From Chloroflexota bacterium (GTDB taxonomy: Bacteria > Chloroflexota > Dehalococcoidia > DSTF01 > JACRBR01), in contig JAKAMA010000045.1 in the NCBI GenBank assembly GCA_021813085.1, positions 1 through 10,753 of the forward strand: a stretch of 10,753 nucleotides of DNA. The letters run 5' to 3'. Of this stretch, positions 1 to 6,270 are shown piece after piece. The notes under the pieces are model-generated. The model made no database searches. It was not told where the DNA came from and was given only the letters and a program-made list of their open reading frames with translations. A program made the position numbers and the translations under genes. Position 1 is the stretch's first letter; each line of letters begins with the position of its first letter.

Positions 1-600
1 CCGGGGTTTCGCGTCGCCGGCCAGGACCGCAAGATGGGCGTCCGCGGCGTGCCGACGGCGGACATCGTGTTCGAGGACTGCCGGGTGCCGCGCGAGAACC
101 TGGTGGGCGGCGAGGAAAGCAAGGGCTTTACCCACGCGATGCTGACGCTGAACTCCTGTCGGCCCGTCGTCGGTGCGCGCGGCCTCGGGCTGGCCGAGGG
201 CGCGATGTCGTACGCGCTCGAGTTCGCGCGCAAGCGCGAGGCCTTCGGCAGGCCGATCGCGGACCTGCAGGCGATCCAGTTCATGTTCGCCGACATGGCG
301 ATCCAGATCGAGGCGGCGCGGCTGCTCGTGTACCAGGGGGCGTGGCGCGTCGACCAGGGGCTCTACGGCCGCGAGCACGCGGCGTATCTCTCGATCGCGA
401 AGACCTACGCGACGGAGGTCGGCGTGAAGGTATCCAGCGACGCGCTCCAGGTGCTGGGCGCGCAGGGGTACATGATGGACCACCCGCTGGAGCGCCACTA
501 CCGCGACGCGCGGCAGTTGATGATCGTCGAGGGCACGAGCCAGGTGCAGCGCGTCGTCATCGCGCGCTCGCTGCTCGAGCGCGAGCTCGTGTACCCGTGA
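1..600 (+). CDS. Acyl-CoA dehydrogenase, C-terminal part (5' truncated by window edge)
   Basis: The open frame enters at base 1 and encodes 199 residues ending in TGA, so the internal ATG at 34 is not the start. The family oxidises acyl-CoA to trans-2-enoyl-CoA using FAD and passes electrons to ETF in the cytoplasm. The visible part holds the end of the middle beta domain (the segment around VFEDCRVPRENLVG) and the C-terminal four-helix bundle. The FAD-contacting segment KREAFGRPIADLQAIQ is present, as is YRDARQLMIVEGTSQVQ, whose Glu (codon 529-531) aligns with the catalytic base of medium-chain enzymes (Glu376 type). The ending LLERELVYP is a normal family end. Substrate chain length cannot be told from this half. 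A GCCGGG/CCCGGC inverted repeat at 611-636 lies just downstream but lacks a convincing T tract, so I do not call it a terminator. Confidence 0.95.
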   Translation, partial: PGFRVAGQDRKMGVRGVPTADIVFEDCRVPRENLVGGEESKGFTHAMLTLNSCRPVVGARGLGLAEGAMSYALEFARKREAFGRPIADLQAIQFMFADMAIQIEAARLLVYQGAWRVDQGLYGREHAAYLSIAKTYATEVGVKVSSDALQVLGAQGYMMDHPLERHYRDARQLMIVEGTSQVQRVVIARSLLERELVYP

Positions 601-709
601 CCAGCCTGCGGCCGGGTCGTGTGGTCGGTGCCCGGCGGTTTCTGGTCGCGCGTGACAGCGCCGACGCAACGGGCCAACGGCGATCAGGCGCGTATCTCCG
701 CCGCGGCGC

Positions 710-715
710 TATACT
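710..715 (+). promoter_or_regulatory. -10 element TATACT giving a leaderless start
   Basis: TATACT lies 6 bp before the ATG at 722. A start of transcription about 7 bp after the element would fall on or next to the A of that ATG, so the mRNA would have no 5' leader and no ribosome binding site. There is indeed no purine-rich Shine-Dalgarno sequence here. I see no good -35 at 16-18 bp spacing. The match is to the general bacterial -10 consensus only. Confidence 0.5.
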
Positions 716-721
716 CTACGC

Positions 722-940
722 ATGAAGACCGCGAAGCAAGAGCTGCTCGAGCTGCTCGAACGGCTGCCGGACGACGCGCCGATGGACACGCTGCTCGCCG
801 AGATGCACTTCAAGGCGAGCGTCCTCCGCGGTCTCGAACAGGCGTTGAGAGGCGAGGGGATCAGCCACGCTGAACTCAAGGATCGGGTGGACGCGTGGCG
901 CGAATCATCTGGACGCCGGAAGCTCTCCGCTCGGCGATGA
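722..940 (+). CDS. Small antitoxin-like protein (partner of a ParE-type toxin)
   Basis: The gene encodes 72 residues: a helical N-terminus KQELLELLERLPDDAPMDTLL, then an acidic/basic helix and SHAELKDRVDAW. The LLERLPDD...EMHFKASVLRGLEQALRGEGISHAELK pattern resembles small antitoxins encoded immediately before ParE/RelE-family toxins, in which the C-terminal half wraps the toxin. Support comes from the overlapping frame beginning GTG at 895, which reads like a ParE N-terminus but is cut short. The C-terminal tail (about ESSGRRKLSARR) lies in the region overlapping the toxin start and is probably not functionally constrained. Transcription probably starts at the ATG itself (TATACT at 710-715). 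The assignment rests on pattern resemblance and context. A free-standing small regulator is the alternative. Confidence 0.6.
   Translation: MKTAKQELLELLERLPDDAPMDTLLAEMHFKASVLRGLEQALRGEGISHAELKDRVDAWRESSGRRKLSARR
895..936 (+). pseudogene. Truncated ParE/RelE-type toxin N-terminus
   Basis: In the frame +1 to the antitoxin, GTG at 895 begins VARIIWTPEALRSA. This matches the usual opening of ParE-family toxins (xRIIWTPEAL, the first beta strand and start of helix 1). The frame stays open to a TGA at 994-996, but from about 937 it translates a heptanucleotide repeat array and then overlaps the next gene, so homology ends after roughly 14 codons. A functional toxin of this family is about 90-100 residues. 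The overlap of toxin start with antitoxin 3' end is the usual geometry of these modules, which supports the reading. What remains cannot be an active RNase or gyrase poison. Confidence 0.6.
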
Positions 941-942
941 CC

Positions 943-977
943 TCTAACGTCCAATCTCCAACCTCCAACTTCCAGCG
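943..977 (+). repeat. Heptanucleotide tandem repeat array, consensus TCCAACY
   Basis: Five consecutive 7-bp units begin at 943, 950, 957, 964 and 971. Each fits TCYARYN and most are close to TCCAACY. The array starts 2 bp after the antitoxin stop codon, exactly where toxin homology ends, and stops 3 bp before the ATG of the formyltransferase gene at 981. It leaves no room for a Shine-Dalgarno sequence. A second heptad array of related composition is at 4834-4872. Confidence 0.8.
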
Positions 978-980
978 TCA

Positions 981-1910
981 ATGCGCATCGCGCTGATCGG
1001 CCAGGCGGCGTTCGGCGAGGCCGTGTTCCGCGCGCTGCGCGACGCGGGCGAGGATGTGGTCGCCGTGTCGTCGGTGACCGGCGCGCCGGAGCGGCCCGAC
1101 CCGCTGTGGGCGGCCGCGGCGTCGGCGGGCGTGCCGCTCTTCGCGACGGGGCAGCTCAAGAAGCCCGAGATGCTCGACGCCTACGCCGCGACCAGGCCTG
1201 ATCTCGGCGTGATGGCGTTCGTCACGCACATCCTGCCGCAGCGCGTGCTCGACCTGCCGGCGCGGGGCACGGTCCAGTACCACCCGTCGCTGCTGCCGAA
1301 GCACCGCGGCATCAACGCCATGCACTGGGCGATCCGCGCCGGCGAGACCGCGACGGGCCTGACGGTCTTCTGGGTCGACGCCGGCATCGACACCGGCCCG
1401 ATCCTGCTGCAGAAGCAGGTCGAGATCGGCCCCGATGACACGGTGGGTTCGCTCTACTTCGACCGGCTCTTCACGCCCGGCGTCGAGGCACTGGTCGAGG
1501 CCGTACGCCTGGTGCGCGATGGCAGGGCGCCGCGGATCCCGCAGGACGAGTCGCAGGCGACGTACGAGCCGCCGGCCGACGACGCGAACAGCGGCATCGA
1601 CTGGGCGCTGCCGGCGCAGCAGGTCTACAACCTCATCCGCGGCTCCAACCCGACGCCCGGCGCCCATGCCCGCTTGCGCGGCGGGCAGGTGCGCATCTTC
1701 GACGCGCGCCTGACCGCCGGCGCCCCCGGTGCCACACCCGGCACGGTCCTCGCCGTAGCCGACGGCGGCATCGACATCGCACTCGCCGGCGGCACGCTGC
1801 ACGTGCAGCGGGTGCAGCCCGCCGCCGGCAGGAAACAGCCGGCAGGCGAGTGGGCCGCGGCGGCGGGCTTGCGGACGGAGGAGCGGTTCGAAAACTGCGC
1901 GACGGCCTGA
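981..1910 (+). CDS. 10-formyl-THF-dependent formyltransferase / hydrolase-like protein (Fmt or ALDH1L N-domain family)
   Basis: This is a 309-residue protein with an N-terminal formyltransferase Rossmann-like domain (about 1-185) and a C-terminal Fmt-type beta-barrel domain (about 205-300). Family members use 10-formyltetrahydrofolate. They either formylate initiator Met-tRNA or, in 10-formyl-THF dehydrogenases, hydrolyse the formyl group. The core SLLPKHRG (103-110) and the metal-free catalytic pair His101 and Asp137 (in DAGIDTGPILLQK) are clear. The residue two before His101 is Gln99, whereas Met-tRNA formyltransferases have an essential Asn there (NVH). The stretch YHPSLLPKHRG and the LLQKQVEIGPDDTVGSLYF region are closer to the ALDH1L hydrolase domain. 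The start is secure from MRIALIGQAAFGE, although no Shine-Dalgarno precedes it. It ends 21 bp from the converging DUF2283 gene. Product specificity is uncertain. Confidence 0.85.
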   Translation: MRIALIGQAAFGEAVFRALRDAGEDVVAVSSVTGAPERPDPLWAAAASAGVPLFATGQLKKPEMLDAYAATRPDLGVMAFVTHILPQRVLDLPARGTVQYHPSLLPKHRGINAMHWAIRAGETATGLTVFWVDAGIDTGPILLQKQVEIGPDDTVGSLYFDRLFTPGVEALVEAVRLVRDGRAPRIPQDESQATYEPPADDANSGIDWALPAQQVYNLIRGSNPTPGAHARLRGGQVRIFDARLTAGAPGATPGTVLAVADGGIDIALAGGTLHVQRVQPAAGRKQPAGEWAAAAGLRTEERFENCATA

Positions 1911-1937
1911 TGCGATCCTCTCGTCCCGGCGTCAGGC
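1905..1937. terminator. Hairpin spanning two convergent stop codons
   Basis: GCCTGATGC (1905-1913) can pair with GCGTCAGGC (1929-1937): 8 Watson-Crick pairs and one G-U wobble around a 15-nt loop. The two arms contain the stop codons of the formyltransferase gene (TGA 1908-1910) and of the opposite-strand DUF2283 gene (1934-1932). Neither side has a U-rich tail, so this is at best a weak bidirectional or Rho-assisted stop, or a 3'-end protecting hairpin. Confidence 0.35.
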
Positions 1938-2165
1938 GTAGACCTTGATGTTGAGCGTCGCGAGCAGCTCGCTGATCTCCTCGCGGGCCGGGAGATCGCT
2001 GAGGTCGACTCCGTGGCTCACGCAGGTAAGTTCAACTCCGACCGGCGTGCGGTCAGCGGCGTAGTCGACGCGGCGCTCTCTACCGAGATCCTCCCCGAAT
2101 GCGTAGCCCTTGTCCGAGAGGTAGATGTAGATCGCGTCAGCGTCCGTGTCGTATTCGTACCGCAC
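1932..2165 (-). CDS. DUF2283 family protein
   Basis: This is a 77-residue protein fitting the DUF2283 pattern: an opening YEYDTDADAIYIYLSDKG beta hairpin, then RRVDYAADRTPVGVELTCVSHGVDLSDLP and a short C-terminal strand. Family members are small cytoplasmic beta-rich proteins, often near toxin-antitoxin genes. Their biochemical role is not established. The start codon is GTG at 2165-2163, one base after the pepA TAG (2169-2167), in the sequence TAG-C-GTG. Translation is therefore probably coupled to pepA by re-initiation, and no independent ribosome binding site is needed. There is no signal peptide or membrane segment. Confidence 0.85.
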   Translation of the reverse strand: MRYEYDTDADAIYIYLSDKGYAFGEDLGRERRVDYAADRTPVGVELTCVSHGVDLSDLPAREEISELLATLNIKVYA

Positions 2166-2166
2166 G

Positions 2167-3678
2167 CTACCCCAGCGGCCGCCCCGCCAGGTCCAGCGCC
2201 AGATCCACCAGCGTGCGCACGGGGATGCCGCTCGCGCCCTTTACCCGCACGCCCTTCTCCTTTTCGATGAAGTCGACGCCGGCGATGTCCAGGTGCGCCC
2301 ACGGGCGGCCGTCGATGAACTCCTTGAGGAAGAAGGCGGCGAAGATCGAGCCGGCGTTGCGGCCGCCCGAGTTCTTCATATCGGCGACGTCGCTCTTGAT
2401 CGCCTCGCGGTACTCGGGGAACATCGGTAGCTGCCAGCACTTCTCGCCCGCGCGCGCGGCCGCCGCCTGTACGCGCGCGGCCCAGGCGTCGTCGTTCGCG
2501 AACAGCCCGTACGCGACGTCGCCGAGCGCGATCGACATCGCCCCGGTGAGCGTCGCGACGTCGACGAGCGGCGAGAGGTCGAGCTTGCACGCGTAGGCCA
2601 GCGCGTCCGCGAGGATCAGGCGGCCCTCGGCGTCGGTGTTGATCACCTCGATCGTCTTGCCATTCATCGCGGTCAGCACGTCGCCGGGCTTGGTCGCGTT
2701 GCCGCCGGGCATGTTCTCCGTGGCCGGCACGAGCGCGGTCACGTTGATCCGCGGCTTCAGGCGCGCGATCGCGCGCATCGCCGCGATGACGCAGGCGCCG
2801 CCCGACATGTCGCCCTTCATCTCCTCCATGCCCTGAGCCGGCTTGATGGAGATGCCGCCGGTGTCGAACGTGATGCCCTTGCCGATCAGGCCGAGCGGCT
2901 TCTCGTCGCCGGCTCCCTTGTACGTCAGCACGATGAACTTCGGCGGCTGCTGGCTGCCCTTCGCGACGCCCAGGAAGCCACCCATGCCCATCTGCGCGCA
3001 CTCCTCCCGGTCGAGGATGCGGCAGCCCAGGCCCTCGGCCTGCGCCATCGCCTCCGCGCGCGCCGCGAACTCAGACGGCGTCAGCACGTTCGACGGCTCG
3101 TTCGCGAGGTCGCGGGCGAAGTTCGCCGCCTCGGCGACGATGACGCCGCGCGCGGCGGCCTCGGTCAGCGCGTTGACCTTCGCCTGGTCGTGCTCGACGA
3201 TGGTCAGCGACTTCAGTTCGCCCGCGTCCTCGTCGGCCTTCTTGTGCCGCTCGAAGCGGTACAGGCCCAGCACCGTGCCTTCGGCGATCGCCTGCGCGCA
3301 CGCCGCCGGGTCGAGGCCGGCGATGCCCGCCCCGTGCGCGATCGTCGCGGCGTCCGTGATCCGCCTGCCGCGCAGGAAGCGCGCGATGTTCGCGCTCAGG
3401 TCGCGCACGCGGTCGACGGTGAACTCCTCGCTCTTGCCAAGCCCGGCGACGAGCACGCGCGGCGCCCCGATGCCGCGGCCGACGGTATGCAGCAGCGTCA
3501 TCTCGCACCACCTGCCACGGATGTCGCCCGAGGCGATCAGCTCCGAGATCATGCCCGAGAGCGCCCGGTCGACGGCGCCCGTACCGCCGCCCGGCGCGCC
3601 GACGCCCTGGAACAGGTTCACGACGACGCACGGCGTCTGCACGTTCGCGATGTCGCCTGAAGTGACACGGATATCCAT
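2167..3678 (-). CDS. pepA: Leucyl aminopeptidase, peptidase family M17
   Basis: This 503-residue protein is the full M17 length and is an intracellular two-metal exopeptidase that removes N-terminal residues from peptides; family members form hexamers. The N-terminal macro-like domain covers about 1-165, and the catalytic domain about 185-500. The metal and catalytic residues are all visible: Lys267 and Asp272 in GKGITFDTGG, Lys279 in SIKP, Asp290 in MKGDMSGG, and Asp349, Glu351 and Arg353 in the signature NTDAEGRL. These sit three residues before their E. coli PepA equivalents. GAGGAG (3696-3691) lies 12 nt before the ATG, a long but usable spacing. It has its own promoter (3739-3767) and is followed by coupled DUF2283. 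Some M17 proteins also bind DNA; nothing here shows that. Confidence 0.97.
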   Translation of the reverse strand: MDIRVTSGDIANVQTPCVVVNLFQGVGAPGGGTGAVDRALSGMISELIASGDIRGRWCEMTLLHTVGRGIGAPRVLVAGLGKSEEFTVDRVRDLSANIARFLRGRRITDAATIAHGAGIAGLDPAACAQAIAEGTVLGLYRFERHKKADEDAGELKSLTIVEHDQAKVNALTEAAARGVIVAEAANFARDLANEPSNVLTPSEFAARAEAMAQAEGLGCRILDREECAQMGMGGFLGVAKGSQQPPKFIVLTYKGAGDEKPLGLIGKGITFDTGGISIKPAQGMEEMKGDMSGGACVIAAMRAIARLKPRINVTALVPATENMPGGNATKPGDVLTAMNGKTIEVINTDAEGRLILADALAYACKLDLSPLVDVATLTGAMSIALGDVAYGLFANDDAWAARVQAAAARAGEKCWQLPMFPEYREAIKSDVADMKNSGGRNAGSIFAAFFLKEFIDGRPWAHLDIAGVDFIEKEKGVRVKGASGIPVRTLVDLALDLAGRPLG

Positions 3679-3738
3679 GCGGGGTGTGCTCTCCTCGTTG
3701 GCCCTCAGCGCGGCGGGGATGCGGTGGGGGATCGCTGC

Positions 3739-3767
3739 ATCATAGGAATCGGCCGATGGGCGGGCAA
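3739..3767 (-). promoter_or_regulatory. Sigma70-type promoter for pepA-DUF2283
   Basis: On the minus strand, TTGCCC (3767-3762) and TATGAT (3744-3739) are separated by 17 bp. This gives four of six and five of six matches to the vegetative consensus. Transcription would begin near 3732, leaving a leader of about 54 nt that contains the GAGGAG ribosome binding site of pepA. The promoter sits between the panE stop and pepA, making pepA-DUF2283 a separate unit from glyA-panE. Confidence 0.6.
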
Positions 3768-3772
3768 TGCGC

Positions 3773-3789
3773 GGTAGGGGCGCCCCCTA
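3773..3789. repeat. Degenerate copy of the GTAGGGGCGC hairpin element, overlapping the panE stop
   Basis: GGTAGGGGCGC (3773-3783) is identical over 11 bases to the outer edge of the element in the 9545-9991 array (there in reverse complement). With the following CCCCTA it forms a near palindrome, TAGGGG/CCCCTA around CGC, at 3775-3789. The minus-strand panE stop codon TAG (3789-3787) is the outer end of this palindrome. Confidence 0.5.
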
Positions 3790-4815
3790 AGCGGAGGCAG
3801 CCTCCGCCGCGATCTCGCGCCGCAGCTCGTCCGGGGCGATGCTGCCGGGCGTCAGCCGCTCGCGCACGAGTCGCTGTGCGACGCGCTGGAGCGCGGCGTT
3901 GGCGGGCGTCGGGATGCCGTACAGCCGCCCGAGGAGCACGATCTCCCCGTTCAGGAAGTCCGTCTCGACCGATCCCGCGCCGCGGGCGACGCTCTGCCAC
4001 GTCGAGCCGCCGCCACGCGGCTTGCCGCCGATCGGCCGCAGACGCAGCGCGTCCCCGGACGGGCCGTGCGGCTGCCGACGCGCGTCCATCTCCTCGTCCG
4101 ACGCCCAGGCGACGCCGGCCGCGCGAAAGCAGGCGACGGCCTCGTCCCGGAGCCGGGCGAGCACGTCCCCGACGCCCGCGTCGCGCGCCGCATCGAAGGA
4201 GAAGACGCCGAGGCCGATCGCCGCTTGCAGCGCGTTGCCCAGGTTCGAGAGCAGCTTGCCGTACTTCCAGCGCATGATGTCGGCGACGGGGTGCGCGCTG
4301 AAGCCGGCGGCTGCGAGGCCGGCCGCGATCTCCGCGGCGAGCGCGTCGTCACCGGCCGGGTAGCGCCCGCAGTCGAGGATGCCGTTCGCCGCGGCGTGGA
4401 TCTGCACGATGCCTGGCTCCAGGTAGGTCGCGGGCAGGATGACGAGCATGCCGTAGACGCGCGCGAACCGCCGCAGCGCGAGCCGCTCGTTTTCGACGCC
4501 GTTCTGGGCGCACACCACGGGCACGGCGTCGCCCGCCGCAGCACGCAGGTCGTCGAGCGCGCGCTCCGTGTGCTGCGTCTTCATCGTCAGCAGCGCGACG
4601 TCGCCATCGCGGAAGTCGATCTCGGATGGATGCCCGGCGGCCGCGACCGGCAGCGTCACGTCCTCGTCCGGCGTCTGGAGCGTCAGGCCGCGGGCGCGCA
4701 TCGCGTCGAGATGCGCGCCGCGCGCGATCGCCACGACCTCCTGCCCGTGCTGCTGCAGCCGCGCCGCGATCACGCCGCCGACCGCCCCCGCGCCATAGAT
4801 GATGTATCGTGTCAT
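3787..4815 (-). CDS. panE: 2-dehydropantoate 2-reductase family protein (ketopantoate reductase)
   Basis: The 342-residue protein begins MTRYIIYGAGAVGGVIAARL, a Rossmann NADPH-binding site with GxGxxG at 8-13. The family reduces ketopantoate to pantoate in vitamin B5/CoA synthesis. AQNGVENE (Asn105) corresponds to the conserved Asn near NADPH. In the C-terminal helical domain, KYGKLLSNLGNALQA carries Lys187 and Asn191, spaced like the catalytic Lys176/Asn180 of E. coli PanE, and Glu284 in VETDFLNGE matches the conserved acid. The protein is longer than E. coli PanE (303) and belongs to a broad family with some other ketoacid substrates, so the exact substrate is inferred. It lies 56 bp after glyA on the same strand, with a heptanucleotide array in between. 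GlyA supplies methylene-THF for the preceding PanB step. The stop codon lies in a repeat remnant. Confidence 0.85.
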   Translation of the reverse strand: MTRYIIYGAGAVGGVIAARLQQHGQEVVAIARGAHLDAMRARGLTLQTPDEDVTLPVAAAGHPSEIDFRDGDVALLTMKTQHTERALDDLRAAAGDAVPVVCAQNGVENERLALRRFARVYGMLVILPATYLEPGIVQIHAAANGILDCGRYPAGDDALAAEIAAGLAAAGFSAHPVADIMRWKYGKLLSNLGNALQAAIGLGVFSFDAARDAGVGDVLARLRDEAVACFRAAGVAWASDEEMDARRQPHGPSGDALRLRPIGGKPRGGGSTWQSVARGAGSVETDFLNGEIVLLGRLYGIPTPANAALQRVAQRLVRERLTPGSIAPDELRREIAAEAASA

Positions 4816-4833
4816 CGCCGCATGGATCCCGTC

Positions 4834-4872
4834 CCCAGCACCCAGTACCCAGTACCCAGTCGGTACCCAGCT
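4834..4872. repeat. Heptanucleotide tandem repeat array, consensus CCCAGTA
   Basis: Four adjacent 7-bp units begin at 4834, 4841, 4848 and 4855, two of them exactly CCCAGTA. After a 4-bp interruption (GGTA) a fifth unit, CCCAGCT, runs from 4866 into the first base of the glyA stop codon. The array fills most of the glyA-panE gap and is transcribed as repeats of the GGGTACT type on the minus strand. Together with 943-977 it defines a shared YCCARYN heptad pattern. Confidence 0.85.
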
Positions 4873-6146
4873 CACACCACGTGCATGCCCGGCGCCGGGA
4901 AGCCGCGGCAGAAGTCCCGCACCTCGGCGGCGATGCGGTCGAGCGCGTCGCCGTCGTCGACGTGCGCCACCACCTCGTCCATCCAGCGCGCGATCCGGCG
5001 CATCTCCTCTTCCTTCATGCCGCGCGTCGTCACCGACGGCGTGCCGATGCGCAGGCCGCTCGGGCTGAACGGCTTGCGCGGGTCGAAGGGGATCGTGTTG
5101 TAGTTGCCGACGATCCCCGCCCGGTCGAGCGCCTTCGCCGCCTTCTTGCCGATCACCTTCTTGCCCGTCAGGTCGATCAGGATCAGGTGGTTGTCGGTGC
5201 CGCCCGTCACGAGGTCGAACCCCCGCTCCCGCAGCTCCGCCGCCAGCACCTTCGCGTTGGCGACGACCTGCCGCCCGTAGGCGCGGAAGTCCGGCGTCGC
5301 CGCTTCGCGCAGCGCGACGCCGATACCGGCGATCGTGTTCTCGTGCGGCCCGCCCTGCAGCGCGGGGAACACCGCCTTGTCGATGGCTTCGGCGTGCTCC
5401 TGCTTGCACAGGATCATCGCGCCGCGCGGGCCGCGCAGCGTCTTGTGCGTCGTCGTCATGATGGCGTCGGCGTACGGCGCGGGGTCCGGGTGCACGCCGG
5501 CGACGATGAGCCCGCTGATGTGCGAGATGTCGGCGAGGAAGTAGGCGCCGGCCCCCTTCGCGATCTCGCCGAACGTGGCGAAGTCGTACAGCCGCGGGTA
5601 CGCCGTCGCGCCGGCGACGATGATCTTTGGCCGCTCCGCCTTCGCGATCGCGCGCACCCGGTCGTAGTCGATGAGGTGCGTCTTCGGGTCGACCTCGTAG
5701 CGCACTGAGGTCCAGAAGCGGCCCGTCGCACTGACGCCCCAGCCGTGCGTCAGGTGGCCGCCGTGCGGCAGCGCCAGGCCCATGATCTTGTCGCCCGGCT
5801 CGAGCAACGCGTAGTACACCGCCAGGTTCGCCGGCGAGCCGGAGTACGGCTGCACGTTCGCGTGCCCGACGCCGAAGAGCCCCTTCGCGCGCTCCTGCAC
5901 CAGCGTCTCGAGCGCATCGACGTTGCGCTGGCCCTCGTAGTAGCGCTTTCCGGGGTAGCCTTCCGAGTACTTGTTCGCCAGCACGGACCCCGTCGCCTCC
6001 ATGACGGCGCGAGAGGTGTAGTTCTCGGACGGGATGAGGCGGATGCTGTCGACCTGGTACTGCTCTTCGGCCTTGATCAGCCGGTAGATCTGGGGGTCGG
6101 TGCGCTCAACCTCGGCCAGGTAGGGGTCGCCGACTTCGGTGGTCAT
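4872..6146 (-). CDS. glyA: Serine hydroxymethyltransferase
   Basis: This 424-residue PLP enzyme interconverts serine + THF with glycine + 5,10-methylene-THF in the cytoplasm. Diagnostic segments appear in order: LIPSENYTS (38-45), NKYSEGYPGKRYYEGQRNVD (59-78), GSPANLAVYYALLEPGD, LPHGGHLTHG, LADISHISGLIVAG with Asp206 near the PLP ring nitrogen, TTTHKTLRGPRG with the Schiff-base Lys235, and GLRIGTP with Arg366 for the substrate carboxylate. The frame stays open upstream to 6293, but homology begins at MTTEVGDPYLAEV. The ATG at 6146 is preceded by GAAAGGAC (AGGA at 6157-6154, 7 nt spacing), so the start is secure. The 5' leader carries a promoter, a short glycine-rich ORF and an intrinsic terminator, suggesting attenuation. 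Probably co-transcribed with panE. Confidence 0.97.
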   Translation of the reverse strand: MTTEVGDPYLAEVERTDPQIYRLIKAEEQYQVDSIRLIPSENYTSRAVMEATGSVLANKYSEGYPGKRYYEGQRNVDALETLVQERAKGLFGVGHANVQPYSGSPANLAVYYALLEPGDKIMGLALPHGGHLTHGWGVSATGRFWTSVRYEVDPKTHLIDYDRVRAIAKAERPKIIVAGATAYPRLYDFATFGEIAKGAGAYFLADISHISGLIVAGVHPDPAPYADAIMTTTHKTLRGPRGAMILCKQEHAEAIDKAVFPALQGGPHENTIAGIGVALREAATPDFRAYGRQVVANAKVLAAELRERGFDLVTGGTDNHLILIDLTGKKVIGKKAAKALDRAGIVGNYNTIPFDPRKPFSPSGLRIGTPSVTTRGMKEEEMRRIARWMDEVVAHVDDGDALDRIAAEVRDFCRGFPAPGMHVV

Positions 6147-6205
6147 GGGTCCGTCCTTTCGGATGTGACGGGGACGGCGCTCACGCTCCGTCCGGCATCT
6201 CGCGC

Positions 6206-6240
6206 AAACAAAACGGCCACGGCCGCCGGACGGCCGTGGC
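6206..6240 (-). terminator. Intrinsic terminator in the glyA leader
   Basis: A perfect 10-bp GC-rich stem, GCCACGGCCG (6240-6231) with CGGCCGTGGC (6225-6216), closes a 5-nt loop. It is followed on the minus strand by CGTTTTGTTT. The T-rich run exists only on the minus-strand side, so the direction is towards glyA. It lies 59 nt before the glyA start. No other gene upstream on that strand needs a terminator here, which points to attenuation. Confidence 0.75.
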
Positions 6241-6270
6241 GCGCTACGCAGCGATCCGCCAACCCCGCCC

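Noticed and set aside
611..636. Inverted repeat GCCGGG/CCCGGC after the acyl-CoA dehydrogenase as a terminator.
   Set aside because: The stem is only 6 bp with a 14-nt loop, followed by GGTTTCTGG rather than a T run; expected by chance in this composition.
978..1802. Long minus-strand frame opposite the formyltransferase gene, and similar long opposite-strand frames elsewhere.
   Set aside because: High GC content suppresses stop codons in the opposite frames. The translations are low-complexity Arg/Ala/Gly and show no domain, while the plus-strand product is clearly homologous to formyltransferases.
4816..5409. A long minus-strand frame joining panE to an upstream Arg-rich extension.
   Set aside because: The extension is the glyA gene read in the wrong frame. 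The PanE homology begins exactly at MTRYIIYGAG (4815).
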